DNA from: Pictodentalium vernedei
Lineage: Eukaryota > Mollusca > Scaphopoda > Dentaliida > Dentaliidae
Direction of reading: 5' to 3'
DNA length: 64,000 bases
Assembly: GCA_031216915.1 (NCBI GenBank)
Contig: CM062297.1
Span: 177,310,356 to 177,374,355, forward strand
Shown: positions 1-10,800 of the stretch, in pieces
Layout of the letters: every line of letters begins with the position of its first letter
How positions within the stretch are numbered: the first letter of the stretch is position 1
The notes under the pieces: generated by a model
What the model was told of the DNA's origin: nothing
Databases searched by the model: none
Seen by the model: the letters and a program-made list of their open reading frames with translations, nothing else
Translations under genes and position numbers: made by a program

Positions 1-10
1 CTCAATATAC

Positions 11-94
11 AACAATCAGCAAGCTGATGACGGTGATGCCGAGTCAGTCGAAATGGCAGTTTGGAGATGTTCTGCATCAGTTTGCAAATGTTAA
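11..94 (+). other. Short open frame at window edge, possible exon end
   Basis: From 11 the frame reads NNQQADDGDAESVEMAVWRC and stops at TAA (95-97 region). Its base composition is less AT-rich than its surroundings. It could be the end of a coding exon entering from the left, or chance. I do not recognise it. Confidence 0.15.
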
Positions 95-976
95 GTCTCT
101 GTACACTGATGCAAGCCCAGATATTATTCTGCGTCTCCCATCACCCAGACTGCCACAACCCCCCCCCTCCCCCCCCCCCCCACCCCAACCAAAACTATCA
201 TTGCATGCTTTCAGTAAAAGATAAATAATCCATCTGCTACTGTAACATCCTACAGTATATGCTGGATTTTTTCAGCAACAGTCATCTATTGTTAAATACT
301 TACTAAGTAACCTCTAAGAAGTGTTTTGTTCTGTAATAAATTTCTTCTTGACAAACTATGAATTGCCGCCTAGAATATATTAAACTTATATTTTAACCTA
401 AAAAATATTTAAATTATTTCTGTCAGCCATTGTGATTACTCACAAGGGTGGAAGTTATCTTGTTTATATATATGCAAGTTATTCAAAACAAAATTTTAAC
501 TTTTGGTATTCCAAGAATACTGTTGTGTATGTTTGGAGTTTCTTTCACTGAGCTGATGAAATGCTTGTTAAATGACATGCTGTTGGAAAGGGCTGAGTGA
601 GCAGTTTCCAAAATTGTGTGTCACATGACCTCTTTTCAACTATAGATGCGAAGACACTCAAATATATTTTCCCCAATCAAAAAATAGACACTTGAATACA
701 GCATGCAAGCAGTTAAATACTTACTGAAAATGTGAGTGACATGAAAAAGTTAATAGTCCTTTGAATTTAAATAACGTTCATTGTATATGATGAACATCAT
801 TTGTTACACTTTCAAATTTTGAAAATGAAACTGAATTTTTATTCACTCTTCCATGACTGGAAATGAAGTCTGTAGATAATTTTATGAATAACTGACATTA
901 TTTGTGCATTCAAAAATTACTTTAAAAATAATTTTAGAAATAAATTGATTTTCAGTTGAGTAATCTCCCAACTGTA

Positions 977-1510
977 TTAACCCTGTAACTGTGTTGTGTC
1001 CTTCGGCAAGGCACTTCGTCCCAATTACCAATGTGGGGGCATAGTTGCACTGTGTAATAAGGCATACTGCACATGGATGGTGCACTTGTCCTCAACTAAT
1101 GCTTACCTTGCTTGTGTGGAGTTAATACATTTGGGAGGCCGACAGTTGCTTTCCATTGCTTATTGGTTTTTTCCAGGTAATCTGTCTTCCTCCACCCATA
1201 AAACTGTCCGACACGAGGTGACCCTGGCTGTCAAAAGTGTTGTTAAACCCCAATAAATAAATAAATAAAAAAATAAATAACCCTTCACCCAACATAATGG
1301 CATAAACCATCCAGGTCCATTCACCAAAATCACTATTCAATTTTCATTATTTTTTTTTAAATTTTTTGGTCTCAAAAACTTAAGTAATGACTCCTCATTG
1401 GAACAAGCTCATTCTAATAAGGTGGCATAAGCTCAAAAAATGAAAAAAATAGTTCTTCAAGAATTTTGTTTTCAAGTGCCGTCTGACTTTCATGTTAGGT
1501 AAAAGATTAA
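977..1510. mobile_element. FB-B foldback (TTAA type) with SINE inserted in its left end
   Basis: Left TTAACCCT at 977-984 and right ...GGTAAAAGATTAA at 1510. The FB-B landmarks are present: ACCCAACATAATGGC, a GTCTCAAAAAC arm, a central CTCATTGGAAC half-palindrome and a CAAGTGCCGTCTG right arm. A 5'-truncated SINE (985-1277) splits the left terminus. Confidence 0.75.
985..1277 (+). mobile_element. 5'-truncated SINE, tail type 1
   Basis: Starts inside the shared body (GTAACTGTGTTGTGTCCTTC) and ends with CCAATAAATAAATAAAT. TAACCCT flanks it on both sides (978-984 and 1278-1284), a 7-bp target duplication. Head absent. Confidence 0.7.
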
Positions 1511-1941
1511 AGATTTTGATTTGTACATCTCATACCACAGCTTATAATTCCTAGGCTTTCATTCATTTTTCCCCATGGTGTGTCACACAACCACATGTTT
1601 GTGGCTTAATGAATAAATTCCCAGAATACCATGCCTTTTTTTTTTACTATAACAGGATCACAAACAGGGCTTTTTTCTCAATAAGATCACAAACTGATCC
1701 ACCTTCACTCCAGTGGATGGAGATTTCTTGAGCAGGGATAAAATGTGATAAAATAAAATTAACAATTCATCACAAAGTGTACAGAATAGGGCTGCACGGT
1801 ATTTGAAACTGAATACCAGTGTCATATTAAAAAAAAATACAGTGGAATATCGAGACTGTTCAGATATCTCAACATCATAATGAGGACTTGAATGATCACA
1901 GTCAGAACTAATCAGCATGTCTTGATGATACAGTTCGAATA

Positions 1942-2155
1942 AAACTTTACCCAATGCAGACGATATCAAAAGTTATTATTTTAAATATTACTTTATTGAA
2001 TTTTTTAAAAAATTTCAACAAAATCATATCATGTGACCCCTCATTGGAGGGGTCACATGATAGAGTTCTGTTGAATTTTTTTAAAATAATTTTTTTTCAA
2101 CTGCTCAGTTTATATATTATGCATGTGGATGTGGATGATTCATTAGGTAAAAGGA
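1942..2155. mobile_element. FB-A foldback copy 1
   Basis: Shows the FB-A series: TTTACCCAATGCAGACGATA, the ATATCATGTGACCCCTC arm, a short centre, the GGGGTCACATGATA arm, and ATTCATTAGGTAAAAGGAT. Confidence 0.75.
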
Positions 2156-2181
2156 TAATATTATTCATTTGGAACTGCAGT

Positions 2182-2431
2182 TTAACCCTTTACCCAACGA
2201 ATCGCCCGCATCCGTCTGCGTAATATGCAAATTCATCATTTGAAAAAATATTATTTTTCAAAAAATTTCAACAAAACCATATCATGTGACCCCTCGTTGG
2301 AACGAACTCGTCGAGCTCGTTCCAATGAGGGGGTCACATGATCTGGTTTTATCGAAATGTTTTGAAAAATTAAAAAAAATGATATTTAAAATAATAAATA
2401 TTGATATTGTCTGCATTGGGTAAAGGGTTAA
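2182..2431. mobile_element. FB-A foldback copy 2, opposite orientation
   Basis: TTAA-bounded at 2182-2185 and 2428-2431, with termini CCCTTTACCCAACG and GGGTAAAGGG. Centre is a GAACGAACTCGTCGAGCTCG palindrome within CATGTGACC/GGTCACATG arms. Confidence 0.85.
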
Positions 2432-3040
2432 AAAAACTTGAGACATCTTGAAAATGAAATTCTGGGTAAATATATAATGACGATAAACCGATAATTTTGT
2501 AATTACACCGGTATTCAATCGATACTAGTTTGAAAACCGGTATGTATTGATTTACAGTACACCTTATAGCCCTAGTACAGAAGCAGTTTAAAGACTTGAC
2601 TTTCAGACATTATTTACCAAATGTATAACCTTATCAACCATTAAAAAAGAAGTTTAAGAATTACGAGTAGGAAATGACAAAATAATTTTATAAAATATGA
2701 AATAATATGATTACTTCATGTCAGGCTATTAAAGTCTTTACAATCTCTGACTGACAAGCCAGTATGGAAATTTGCCAACCACAGTGGGATTTACGAAGAA
2801 ATTGAGACATAAAATCCTGTCTCCAGTAATTGAAATCTCATTCTAAAATCTTCACTTATGCAATTGAACTTGGCTTCAGGGTGCGAAAGATTGTATCCAT
2901 ATTATTTGCATGTCTCATTGAAGTTTTCTCTTACTGATATCCCTGATTTATTTTGCTCCTTGATATTAAAGATATTGTAGGTGAATAATCGTTTTACTTT
3001 ACCGCCCTATAGGTAGGATTTGAAAGTATATTTGGAGTAG

Positions 3041-3233
3041 TTAACTGGTGGAGTGCTAAATTATTTCAGCCCTCAAATCGTGTATACCTGTTTTTTGCCT
3101 TGTAACAGTTTATGGGAGAGTGCTTATGGGAACTCTCCCATAAATTGTAACAAGACAAACCTTTGCAGACAAAATAATATCACTTCAAAGATAATACAAA
3201 GCACATCTATTGAGTATGAGCCCTCAGGTTGAG
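3041..3233. mobile_element. FB-I foldback
   Basis: Begins TTAACTGGTGGAGTGC and ends near GAGCCCTCAGGTTGAG. Centre is a hairpin of TTTATGGGAGAGTGC and ACTCTCCCATAAATTG. Confidence 0.65.
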
Positions 3234-3541
3234 GTACCTACACTTCATAGTAAAGCCCAAATATGAGCTTCCGGCAGGCACACTACCAGTTAAAGTTTCA
3301 GCATAAATCGAAACATATCCAATCTGTGCAGCTGAAGGTTGAATAAATTGAAGAAATGAGTTCCAAACATCATCTATCCAAGGGTAGGTGTGTGTGGAAA
3401 GAATTTTTGCTCCTTTGCCCACCCACACAGACATACACCCGCACATGTTGCACATGCACATATAGGCCTAACCAGTTCAGAAAAAGAAATTTGTAAATTT
3501 TTATGGAAAATGTATATTTGTGTTACTAGAAATATTATATA

Positions 3542-3788
3542 CAGTACAGTTGCCGTGGACTGGTCTTAATCCACTCGTGTGCAATGATATCCATGCATGC
3601 ATTTACCAGATAATAAAAATAATCATCAACAAAATTTTATTTAATGACGCGCCTGGTTGTATTCGGTGCTTCATTAATTCAATTTTTGATCATTATTCCT
3701 ATAATTGGTGTTTGCAATCTAATATTAGTGTGTCCATGGAAATATTGCCCACCTGTGGAAAGTGACCAGTCCACGACACTCGTTTTGT
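3542..3788. mobile_element. FB-F foldback (TA, CAGTACAG end)
   Basis: Starts TA-CAGTACAGTTGCCGTGG. The centre around GCGCCTGGTTGTATTCGGTGC is decayed, and the right end reads CCAGTCCACGACACTCG (also decayed). Other FB-F copies confirm the boundaries. Confidence 0.7.
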
Positions 3789-4304
3789 CTGTATTTTAAC
3801 CCTGTACTTAACTGCAGTATTTTTTCTGGAAAATATATATTTTTTTTTAATTCTTATTTTTTAACAAGAATACATACCTGTGTAAAGTAAACAACAAGTC
3901 AGTCTGAAAAAGAGTTAGCTTAATTTTATAAGCCATTTTATAAGACAATCATTTTTTTCAGGTGATATTTTTTCTTATATTTTTAAGCCGGAAAAATTAA
4001 TTTTGATGTGTTTACTCGAGTTAGTGCACAGGTTGAAAAAATTCATTTATCACACTACCAGTTAATAAATAAATAGTAAAGGCAATTTTAGAAAGAATTT
4101 TTGCTATTTTCTAGTGCTTTAAATGAACGAAAATTGGTCACGTTATTTCCTTGGAGGTGAATATTCAATGAACCAAATGGTTGGTTGCTTAATTTCTACA
4201 ACTCTTAAGTAAATAACCTTGTTGTCCTTGGCATGTTTGATTGCTTCATAACTTTTGCCTCATTTTTGCAAGGTGCAAATCCTGATGCTGTCTGACAACA
4301 TTCT

Positions 4305-4883
4305 TTAACCCTTTGAACCCTGATGGTATATTCCATGCCAGTTCAGAGTCATCAACTGGTAGAGTCTATATTCGTTTTCTGGGGTCACATTGAAAATCTT
4401 GATTGGTCTAACACACAAATTCACTTTATTTATTGATGTTTAAAGTCACATACTTATGCACAATGGCTAATCATGACCGTGACAGTTTTACGGGTGGAGG
4501 AAGCCGGAGTACCCGGAGAGAACCACCGAGCATCAACGAGCAACTGTCAGCTCCTCAACATTCTAACTCTGTTCAAGCTCTGCTCAAGCAGGGTTACAGC
4601 AGTTGAAGACATGTGCACCATCAACGTGCAGTACACCTTAGTACAAGGCATCATCGCACCCCCATGTAGGCAACCGGGATAAAGTGCATTGCCCAAGGAC
4701 ACAACGCAGGTCATCCCGGACGGGGATCGAACTTGGGACCTCTAGCATAGAAACCCAACAGTCTACCACTGAGCCACCACGATCCCACAAATTCACTTAG
4801 CAACTACATGTATCTACTAAATGAATTCAGGCTGTATCGCAATCCTGGTCCGGAAAAGCAGTGTTTCGGTTTCAAAGGGTTAG
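4305..4883. mobile_element. FB-N element (TTAACCCTTTGAACCC) with nested SINE
   Basis: Left TTAACCCTTTGAACCC at 4305; right GGTTTCAAAGGGTTAG near 4883. The SINE at 4427-4785 interrupts it. Confidence 0.7.
4427..4785 (-). mobile_element. tRNA-headed SINE, tail type 2
   Basis: On the minus strand it reads TGGCTCAGTGGTAGACTG (box A), AGTTCGATCCCCGTCC (box B), the shared TTGTGTCCTTGGGCAA body, and the CACGGTCATGATTAGCC tail ending in CAATAAATAAA. A 13-bp direct duplication CACAAATTCACTT flanks it exactly (4414-4426, 4786-4798), the mark of L1/RTE-type retroposition. Confidence 0.92.
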
Positions 4884-5482
4884 CACATGCTGTTTATAGA
4901 CTGGAACTGTATATGACTGGCAAAAAAAAAAATTCCATCTCAGGCTTGTTGTAACACATGTACAGGTATAGATAATTGTATATGACAGCCTGTCACATGC
5001 ATCATGAAATGGAATTTATGGATGTCAGATTTTATACCAGATAATTTAGAAAAATAAAAATCATTAAAAATTCAATAGAAAAGGTATATTGAAATGTAAT
5101 ATTGGCACACTTCAATAATTATTTCATAATTAACTTGTAATTGTTATAAACATTTCTATTGGGCAGATATTATTATGTTGTAAAGGGGATGATTGGTAAA
5201 GTGACTTTTTTTGCATACAGAAACTTTGGGGGAGTAGAACAGTGTTTTTTACTTTAGAGACCAGGTCTTCTTTATTGATAAAATATCAATTTGTGAACTG
5301 TATGGGATTGATCAAGTGCACAGAATAGATAAAATATCAGAGTCTGCAAACTATTCAAGTTGAGAGGGCCGGTAGGCATGGTTGGTTTTGGGTGAGGATG
5401 AGGATTTGTTCGTAAAATTGGTGATGGCTTTTTGGGTAATGCATTATGTTGTCCTGTACATAGAGCATAATGAATATTAAGA

Positions 5483-5909
5483 CAGTAGAGCCCACTTAAT
5501 TGGATATCTCTTAACTGTATATCCCTGTAAATTGAATATAATTTCCCAACACAAAACCATATACCATACCTCCAGTACAAATTTGACCTGTTAATTGAAT
5601 ATAGGTTATAGAGTAAACTCCTGTTAATTGAATAAAAAATCAAGTAAAATGTTGAGAAATTACCCTGACTCTTCCCTGTTTTTGTTTGGTTATAGGCATA
5701 TTTGGCCTCAGTATATCCAATATAGGCATTTAATGTATTATATCTTCTTTGACAGAGCTCATGGAGCTCTGTCAAACAAGATATAGTAGAATAAATGCTA
5801 AGTTTATCTCTAGAATACAGGAAAATGACAATCCCTGTTAATTGAATACTTCTGTTAATGGAATAATTTTCATTGGCAAAATGGCTATTCAGTTAACAGG
5901 GTTCTACTG
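5483..5909. mobile_element. FB-E foldback (CAGTAGAGCCC, pogo/Tc1-like)
   Basis: Ends CAGTAGAGCCC and GGGTTCTACTG next to TA on the right. Interior has repeated TGTTAATTGAATA words and a central TGACAGAGCTC/GAGCTCTGTCA palindrome (about 5750-5776). Confidence 0.8.
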
Positions 5910-6303
5910 TATTAGCATTTGATGTCTGCTTTAGCATCTTTGGCTATACATGTACCATCATATCACCATGACATCAGCATAAAAAAATGAGCTTTGTCTT
6001 CCAAGTCATCACCTGTAATTTTCTGGGGTTTTCTTCTGAAATCCCCAGGTAGACTCGTAAATTACCCACCCTGAGAATGATGAAGCACCGAATCAGCATA
6101 CCTGGTTCATGAGTGGAAATTTGTATGTTGGTTTTCATATTTTCTCTCAACAGTCACTGAAATAGGTGTTTATGGATTTTCTGTATGTGGATATGAAGTC
6201 AGCTACTGTGAATATATTGTGTGTTATTAAATTTGCTATATAAGACTGATAATATAATAAAGTACAGTGATTATAGAAAATTTACTGCCATATAGCATTG
6301 CTA

Positions 6304-6559
6304 CAGTACATGGACAGTGTATTATCACTAAATCACCCACAGAGTGGAGACTCCACCCACACAATAATTGCAAATTTGTTGCAAAGCATAACAAGCACAA
6401 GCAAAGTTTCAGCCAATGGACCTCCGGATTAAACCCGGAGGTCCATTGGCTGAAACATTGCTTGTGTTTTTAGGCGATGAAAACAAAATTTGAAAGTTAC
6501 AGTTTGGGTGATAACTCCACTCTGCTGGTGATTTAGTTACAATCCATTCTCCACGTACC
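6304..6559. mobile_element. FB-M foldback copy 1
   Basis: Starts TA-CAGTACATGGACAG. Central palindrome is built on CAATGGACCTCCGG and CCGGAGGTCCATTGG (6414-6451). Right arm repeats GGTGATTTAGT...CATTCTCCACGTACC. Confidence 0.75.
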
Positions 6560-6878
6560 AAAATTCTCTCTCTGCTTTCCTGCCCTCGTACTGTAGCATC
6601 TCACTTGTCAACGAAAAAAGAAATGTGAATATATTACATCTCAGCAAGGGCATCATATGAAAACTGGTTTACACCTCACATTTATATTGCTGTATACTTT
6701 ATACTGTTATGCTTCAACACCTCTTGAGATTACGTATTGACTCCTCCAGTTCAATATACTTTTTTACACTCTCTCCACATACCATTCCTCTTTCCTCCAT
6801 ATAAATCTTCCACACAGGTTGGGGGATAAAATATATGCTGTCATATTTCACCCCCTCTTCATTTCACCTCATGCTGGG

Positions 6879-7124
6879 TTAACCCTTGAGGGCCTAATTC
6901 TGACTGTTTATAACTTTTTATTGCAAAGGAACAGGTGCCCCAACATGCTTTGTTTGGGTAAATTCAAAACTTGTTTTCTAAGTACCTTGTCACTTGTTTC
7001 TAGGCAAGTCTTGACTGCCTCTGTAGGCAGCCAAGACTCTCCTAGAAACAACTGCAAAGCCACTGTGGTGGACTTCCAAAGTATAGTGAAAATGTATAAA
7101 AATCTCCAGCCTGTTAAGGGTTAA
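6879..7124. mobile_element. FB-G foldback copy 1 (TTAA type)
   Basis: TTAACCCTTGAGGGCC at 6879 and AAGGGTTAA at 7124. Centre is AGTCTTGACTGCC/GGCAGCCAAGACT. Confidence 0.8.
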
Positions 7125-7208
7125 CAGCAGGTGAAGATCCAATATCTTCCCTGTGGGGAAAAAGTTAACATTTCAGTTAGAGTTCTCTGAGTGCCATTTG
7201 AAGGTGCA

Positions 7209-7421
7209 CAGTACAAGTCAAAATAAGTTGTAGTATAACTGCGGTAAACTAAGTATACAGATGTTTCTGCACTGATAAGATCAGAATCTGACATCATTTT
7301 CTGGAAAGCTCTCAGTGAGAGCTTTCCAGAAAATGATGTCAGATTCTGGTCTTATCAGTGTAGAAAGAGAAAGATACATAGTTTACAGTGTTTATCCTAC
7401 AACTTATTTTGACTTGTACTG
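7209..7421. mobile_element. FB-H foldback copy 1
   Basis: 25-bp perfect terminal inverted repeats beginning CAGTACAAGTCAAAATAAG. A near-perfect palindrome about 100 bp long is centred on AAGCTCTCAGTGAGAGCTTTCC. Mariner-like ends. Confidence 0.87.
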
Positions 7422-7801
7422 TAAGTACCCCAAAAGTGAAGGAATAACTTCAGCAAAATGGCCCTAGAAATTTCAGGTTAAAAGTACATACGAAACATTT
7501 TATTTTAGGCATGAATGCATGTAAGGTTGACACATTTTAGGAAAAGTATGGGGATGCCCCCCTCCCCCTTCCCAATACCCCATGCCAATGCATTTCAGAT
7601 GCTATTTCACTTTGATTTTTCTCAATCTTGATTTTATGATAGTTTATTTATGAAATCTTTATGTACTTCTATAAATCTGTCACTTTTGTGATCACAACCA
7701 CATGTTTATGGTTAGCTGCATTACATTTCTCACATTCTCAAATAAAATTGTACAACAGTAAATTTTGATAAATTATTCAATTAAAACATTACTTTTTTCA
7801 G

Positions 7802-7894
7802 GTGTTTTGGCATCTTGATGTGTTTCGACGCAGTTACCGAAGGCTTTCAGGTCACTCGTGTATGGGCAATTCCTGTATATTCTGTGCTTTAAAG
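7802..7894 (+). CDS. USP53/54: USP53/54 exon 1 of window (USP domain, just after Cys box)
   Basis: The exon encodes 31 residues starting [11 protein letters not shown] and ending CIFCALK, phase 0 at both ends. The acceptor is a T-rich tract ending in cag and the donor is gtaagt. In USP53/54 this segment directly follows the catalytic-Cys helix (NSCFLNSA type), so the preceding, unseen exon should end there. Confidence 0.93.
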
Positions 7895-10800
7895 GTAAGT
7901 TTTATTAATATTTTCCTTATGCCCATGTCTTTGTGATCAAAATTGATATCTTTGAATAAGACCAAAGTGGGAAGAAAAAAAATTCCCCAAACTGCTTTAT
8001 CACAGCATAGCTATGCATTTTACAAGTGTTTCACAGTATATATACCGCCTCTATGTCTTGATTTGTTGATCTAAAAACAACCACTTTTTCTCTTTGGAAG
8101 CCACATTTAAGCCATTCTGGCATTGTTTTCAATAAAAGCTGCTCACAAACTAGTGTCGAAAACAAAAGGCATCTTCTCTGAGAGCTTCCCAGTGATCGGT
8201 GTCAGGAGTAGATGATAAGAGCTTGAAATATATAAATGAGAATTATAACTGGTATGTACATGTATAACATCAGAGATGATTAACACTTATTCTTCTGGGG
8301 TATTTTCTTGAAATTTTTATAACATTAAGTCGTGGCTGCTGCAGAGCAGCCATGACTTTATTTGATGAAAAATTCAATAGGGTTTGTTATTAAGAAATCT
8401 TTGACAAGAGATTTACTCCTATTTGTTGAGGTATATTTTCTTAACAAATGACAAAATTATACCTTTACCTGGTAAGGCCTAAAAAGGCAAAAATCTGTTT
8501 CTCAGGCCCTCCCCCATGGTCCTTTTTGGGGGCTGCATGCTCTTTTTTTATAATCAGTGCAAACTTTAAAAAAATAAAAATTAAATGGCTTATGTCTGAT
8601 ATTTTACCCAAGTTAATAAAATTGATAAATTTTTCTCTTAAGTGTAACAAGGCTTTGCAATGCTTTAGCATTTGCAAAGCCTTCTTGCACTCAAGGGACG
8701 AAATACACCGCCACCCATGCTACTCTGTATATTATGAGGCCTAAAACATAAAACAAACCAAGAAGATGAACTTTTGATGGCAAAGAAATAATTACAAAAA
8801 TAAAAAATAAAATAAAAATATGTTTGCCCACATGCAATTTTACAAAAAATGGCCTGAGAAACAGAAGATCTACTTTGTGGGGCCTTAATCTTCTCATATT
8901 TTGTGGTGATTGTCCACCTTGATATGGTTTTGTGTCAAAAAGTGTTAAAACATATTTAAAATAACAAATTGTGATATCTTGTACATTGGGTGAATGGTTA
9001 ACCTGCTTTCAGTTGTCAGAAGAATGAATATCAGTGAAACAATCAGGAGAAAAAGTAGAACATTTGGAGATAAGGATAGTATGACACCTATTGTTCTTGG
9101 AACACACTTCATACTACAGAAGTACATCTGAGCACAAAATGTGCTTGCTTGTAAGTGGCCTTAAGCAGCCCTCACATCACATGTTGCTACAACAACACAA
9201 AAATATCTAGTTTTCAAGCCTGGAGAAATCAACAGGCAATTCCATTGTGTTTCCTTTATCAATATTTCTGTTTGTTGTGGTGATCTTACACAATATAAAA
9301 AAAATCAATGGTTTTAGAACAATTAACTTTGATTCAATCACTGCTGAGTTTTAGGTCTTATTAAATCAATACTTCCTCTATACATTTCCCGTTAATGCTC
9401 GGTTATACTTTTTTTGATGTTGGTCTGTACTTGATGAGGCTTCCTCTACTTCATCTATCCTCTTCTGGAGTAATTGTGTTGCCTTCACAGACAGTACATT
9501 GATGGGTTTCACTTTAGAATATGAAGCATTGATCAGTCGTTAATGAGCCTTGTATGTGAAAGGTAAAACATGGTGCATCAAGATGGCCAGGTAACAGCTG
9601 GGCCATCACTCGAGGTGTATTTTTAGTGAAGAGCATAATAGAGAAAAATACAACCTAAGTCAAAAAGAATTGACCTGAAAGTCTGTTGAAGCTCACATCT
9701 GCAGACCGAGACACAATATGTTCTCCAGTTTTGATAATTTATGAGGATTTTGACTGTTGTACGGCTATATTTCAGTTTGGGTTAATTTTTACCCCCTTGC
9801 CTAATGTAATGTCCAAATCTGGCCAGAAATATTCACCCAATTTGTGTTTAAAATTTATTATTTTTTCAGTTCTTGTCATGAACTATAGCTTATGACCCCT
9901 CAATTGGAAGAAGCGCATTCCAATGAGGGTTCCAAAGCAATGTTTTTAACTCACAAAAATGAAAACATTTTTGTGCATGTATTGTCTAGTTGTGTTAGTT
10001 AACTGGTTGAGTGCAAGACGCCACTACCGTGGCTCTACTAAAAAGTGCTGAAAGTCTCCTTAGTGGTTTCACTCTCTATGGATTAGCATGTTTGTTTGCT
10101 CAGCCGTAGCAATTGTTTTTACTCCAAAATTGTTTTATTACCACCCGCAGGCACTCTCCAATAAATGGTAATAAAACAATTATTTACGAACAAAATCTTG
10201 CTAAACTAGGACTCCTCTTGCCGGTGGCACAATATCGTTGAAAAAAAATACTCATGTCACATATCACCTTTGAAAAATAATTTAGCCCTCAACCAGTTCA
10301 AGAGTTATGTGCACCATGTGGAGAGTAAATTATCACTAAAAAACCTGGGGAGGGGGTTAATAAATCATATGTAGCTTAAAAGTATCAGAAACACTTGTTG
10401 AGTTTCAATCAATGGACCTGTAGGTTTAACCTAAGATCTATTCTCTGGTCCAATTGCATAACTCATAGTTCTACTACACGTCGATGGTGTACTTGCCTTC
10501 AACTGCAGCTAACTCGAATTGTGCAGGGTTTGTAAGTTGGAGAGTCTTGCATTTACTTTTGCAGCTTGTTGCTTCTCTCCAGGTACTCTGGCTTCATCCT
10601 GAGACCTGGATGTTTAAAAATGCTGTAATACCCCAATAAACAAACACAGAGATTATTCTATTGAGAGATCAAAAGCTGAGTTTTTCAGGCAAAAATTAAA
10701 AAGTTGTGTTTATTCTAGAATTTTTATTGTCGTCTTCTAGTCATGTTAGGTAAAGCGCAAAAAATAAAATTGAAACAATTTTTCTGGGCGAAGTTTGTCC

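Larger units (their letters stand above)
1..7801. other. Upstream flank or 5' intron, repeat-filled
   Basis: No exon of the USP gene was found here, although the catalytic-Cys exon would be expected upstream of 7802. Contents: foldbacks FB-B, FB-A (two), FB-I, FB-F, FB-N with a nested SINE, FB-E, FB-M, FB-G and FB-H, listed separately. Stretches 231-970, 1511-1940, 2432-3040, 3789-4304, 5911-6300 and 7422-7801 show nothing I can identify beyond AT-rich sequence. A short open frame at 11-94 is discussed in the findings. Confidence 0.7.

Noticed and set aside
5272-5775. 167-codon minus-strand ORF
   Set aside because: Overlaps FB-E; composed of its TTAATTGAATA repeats.
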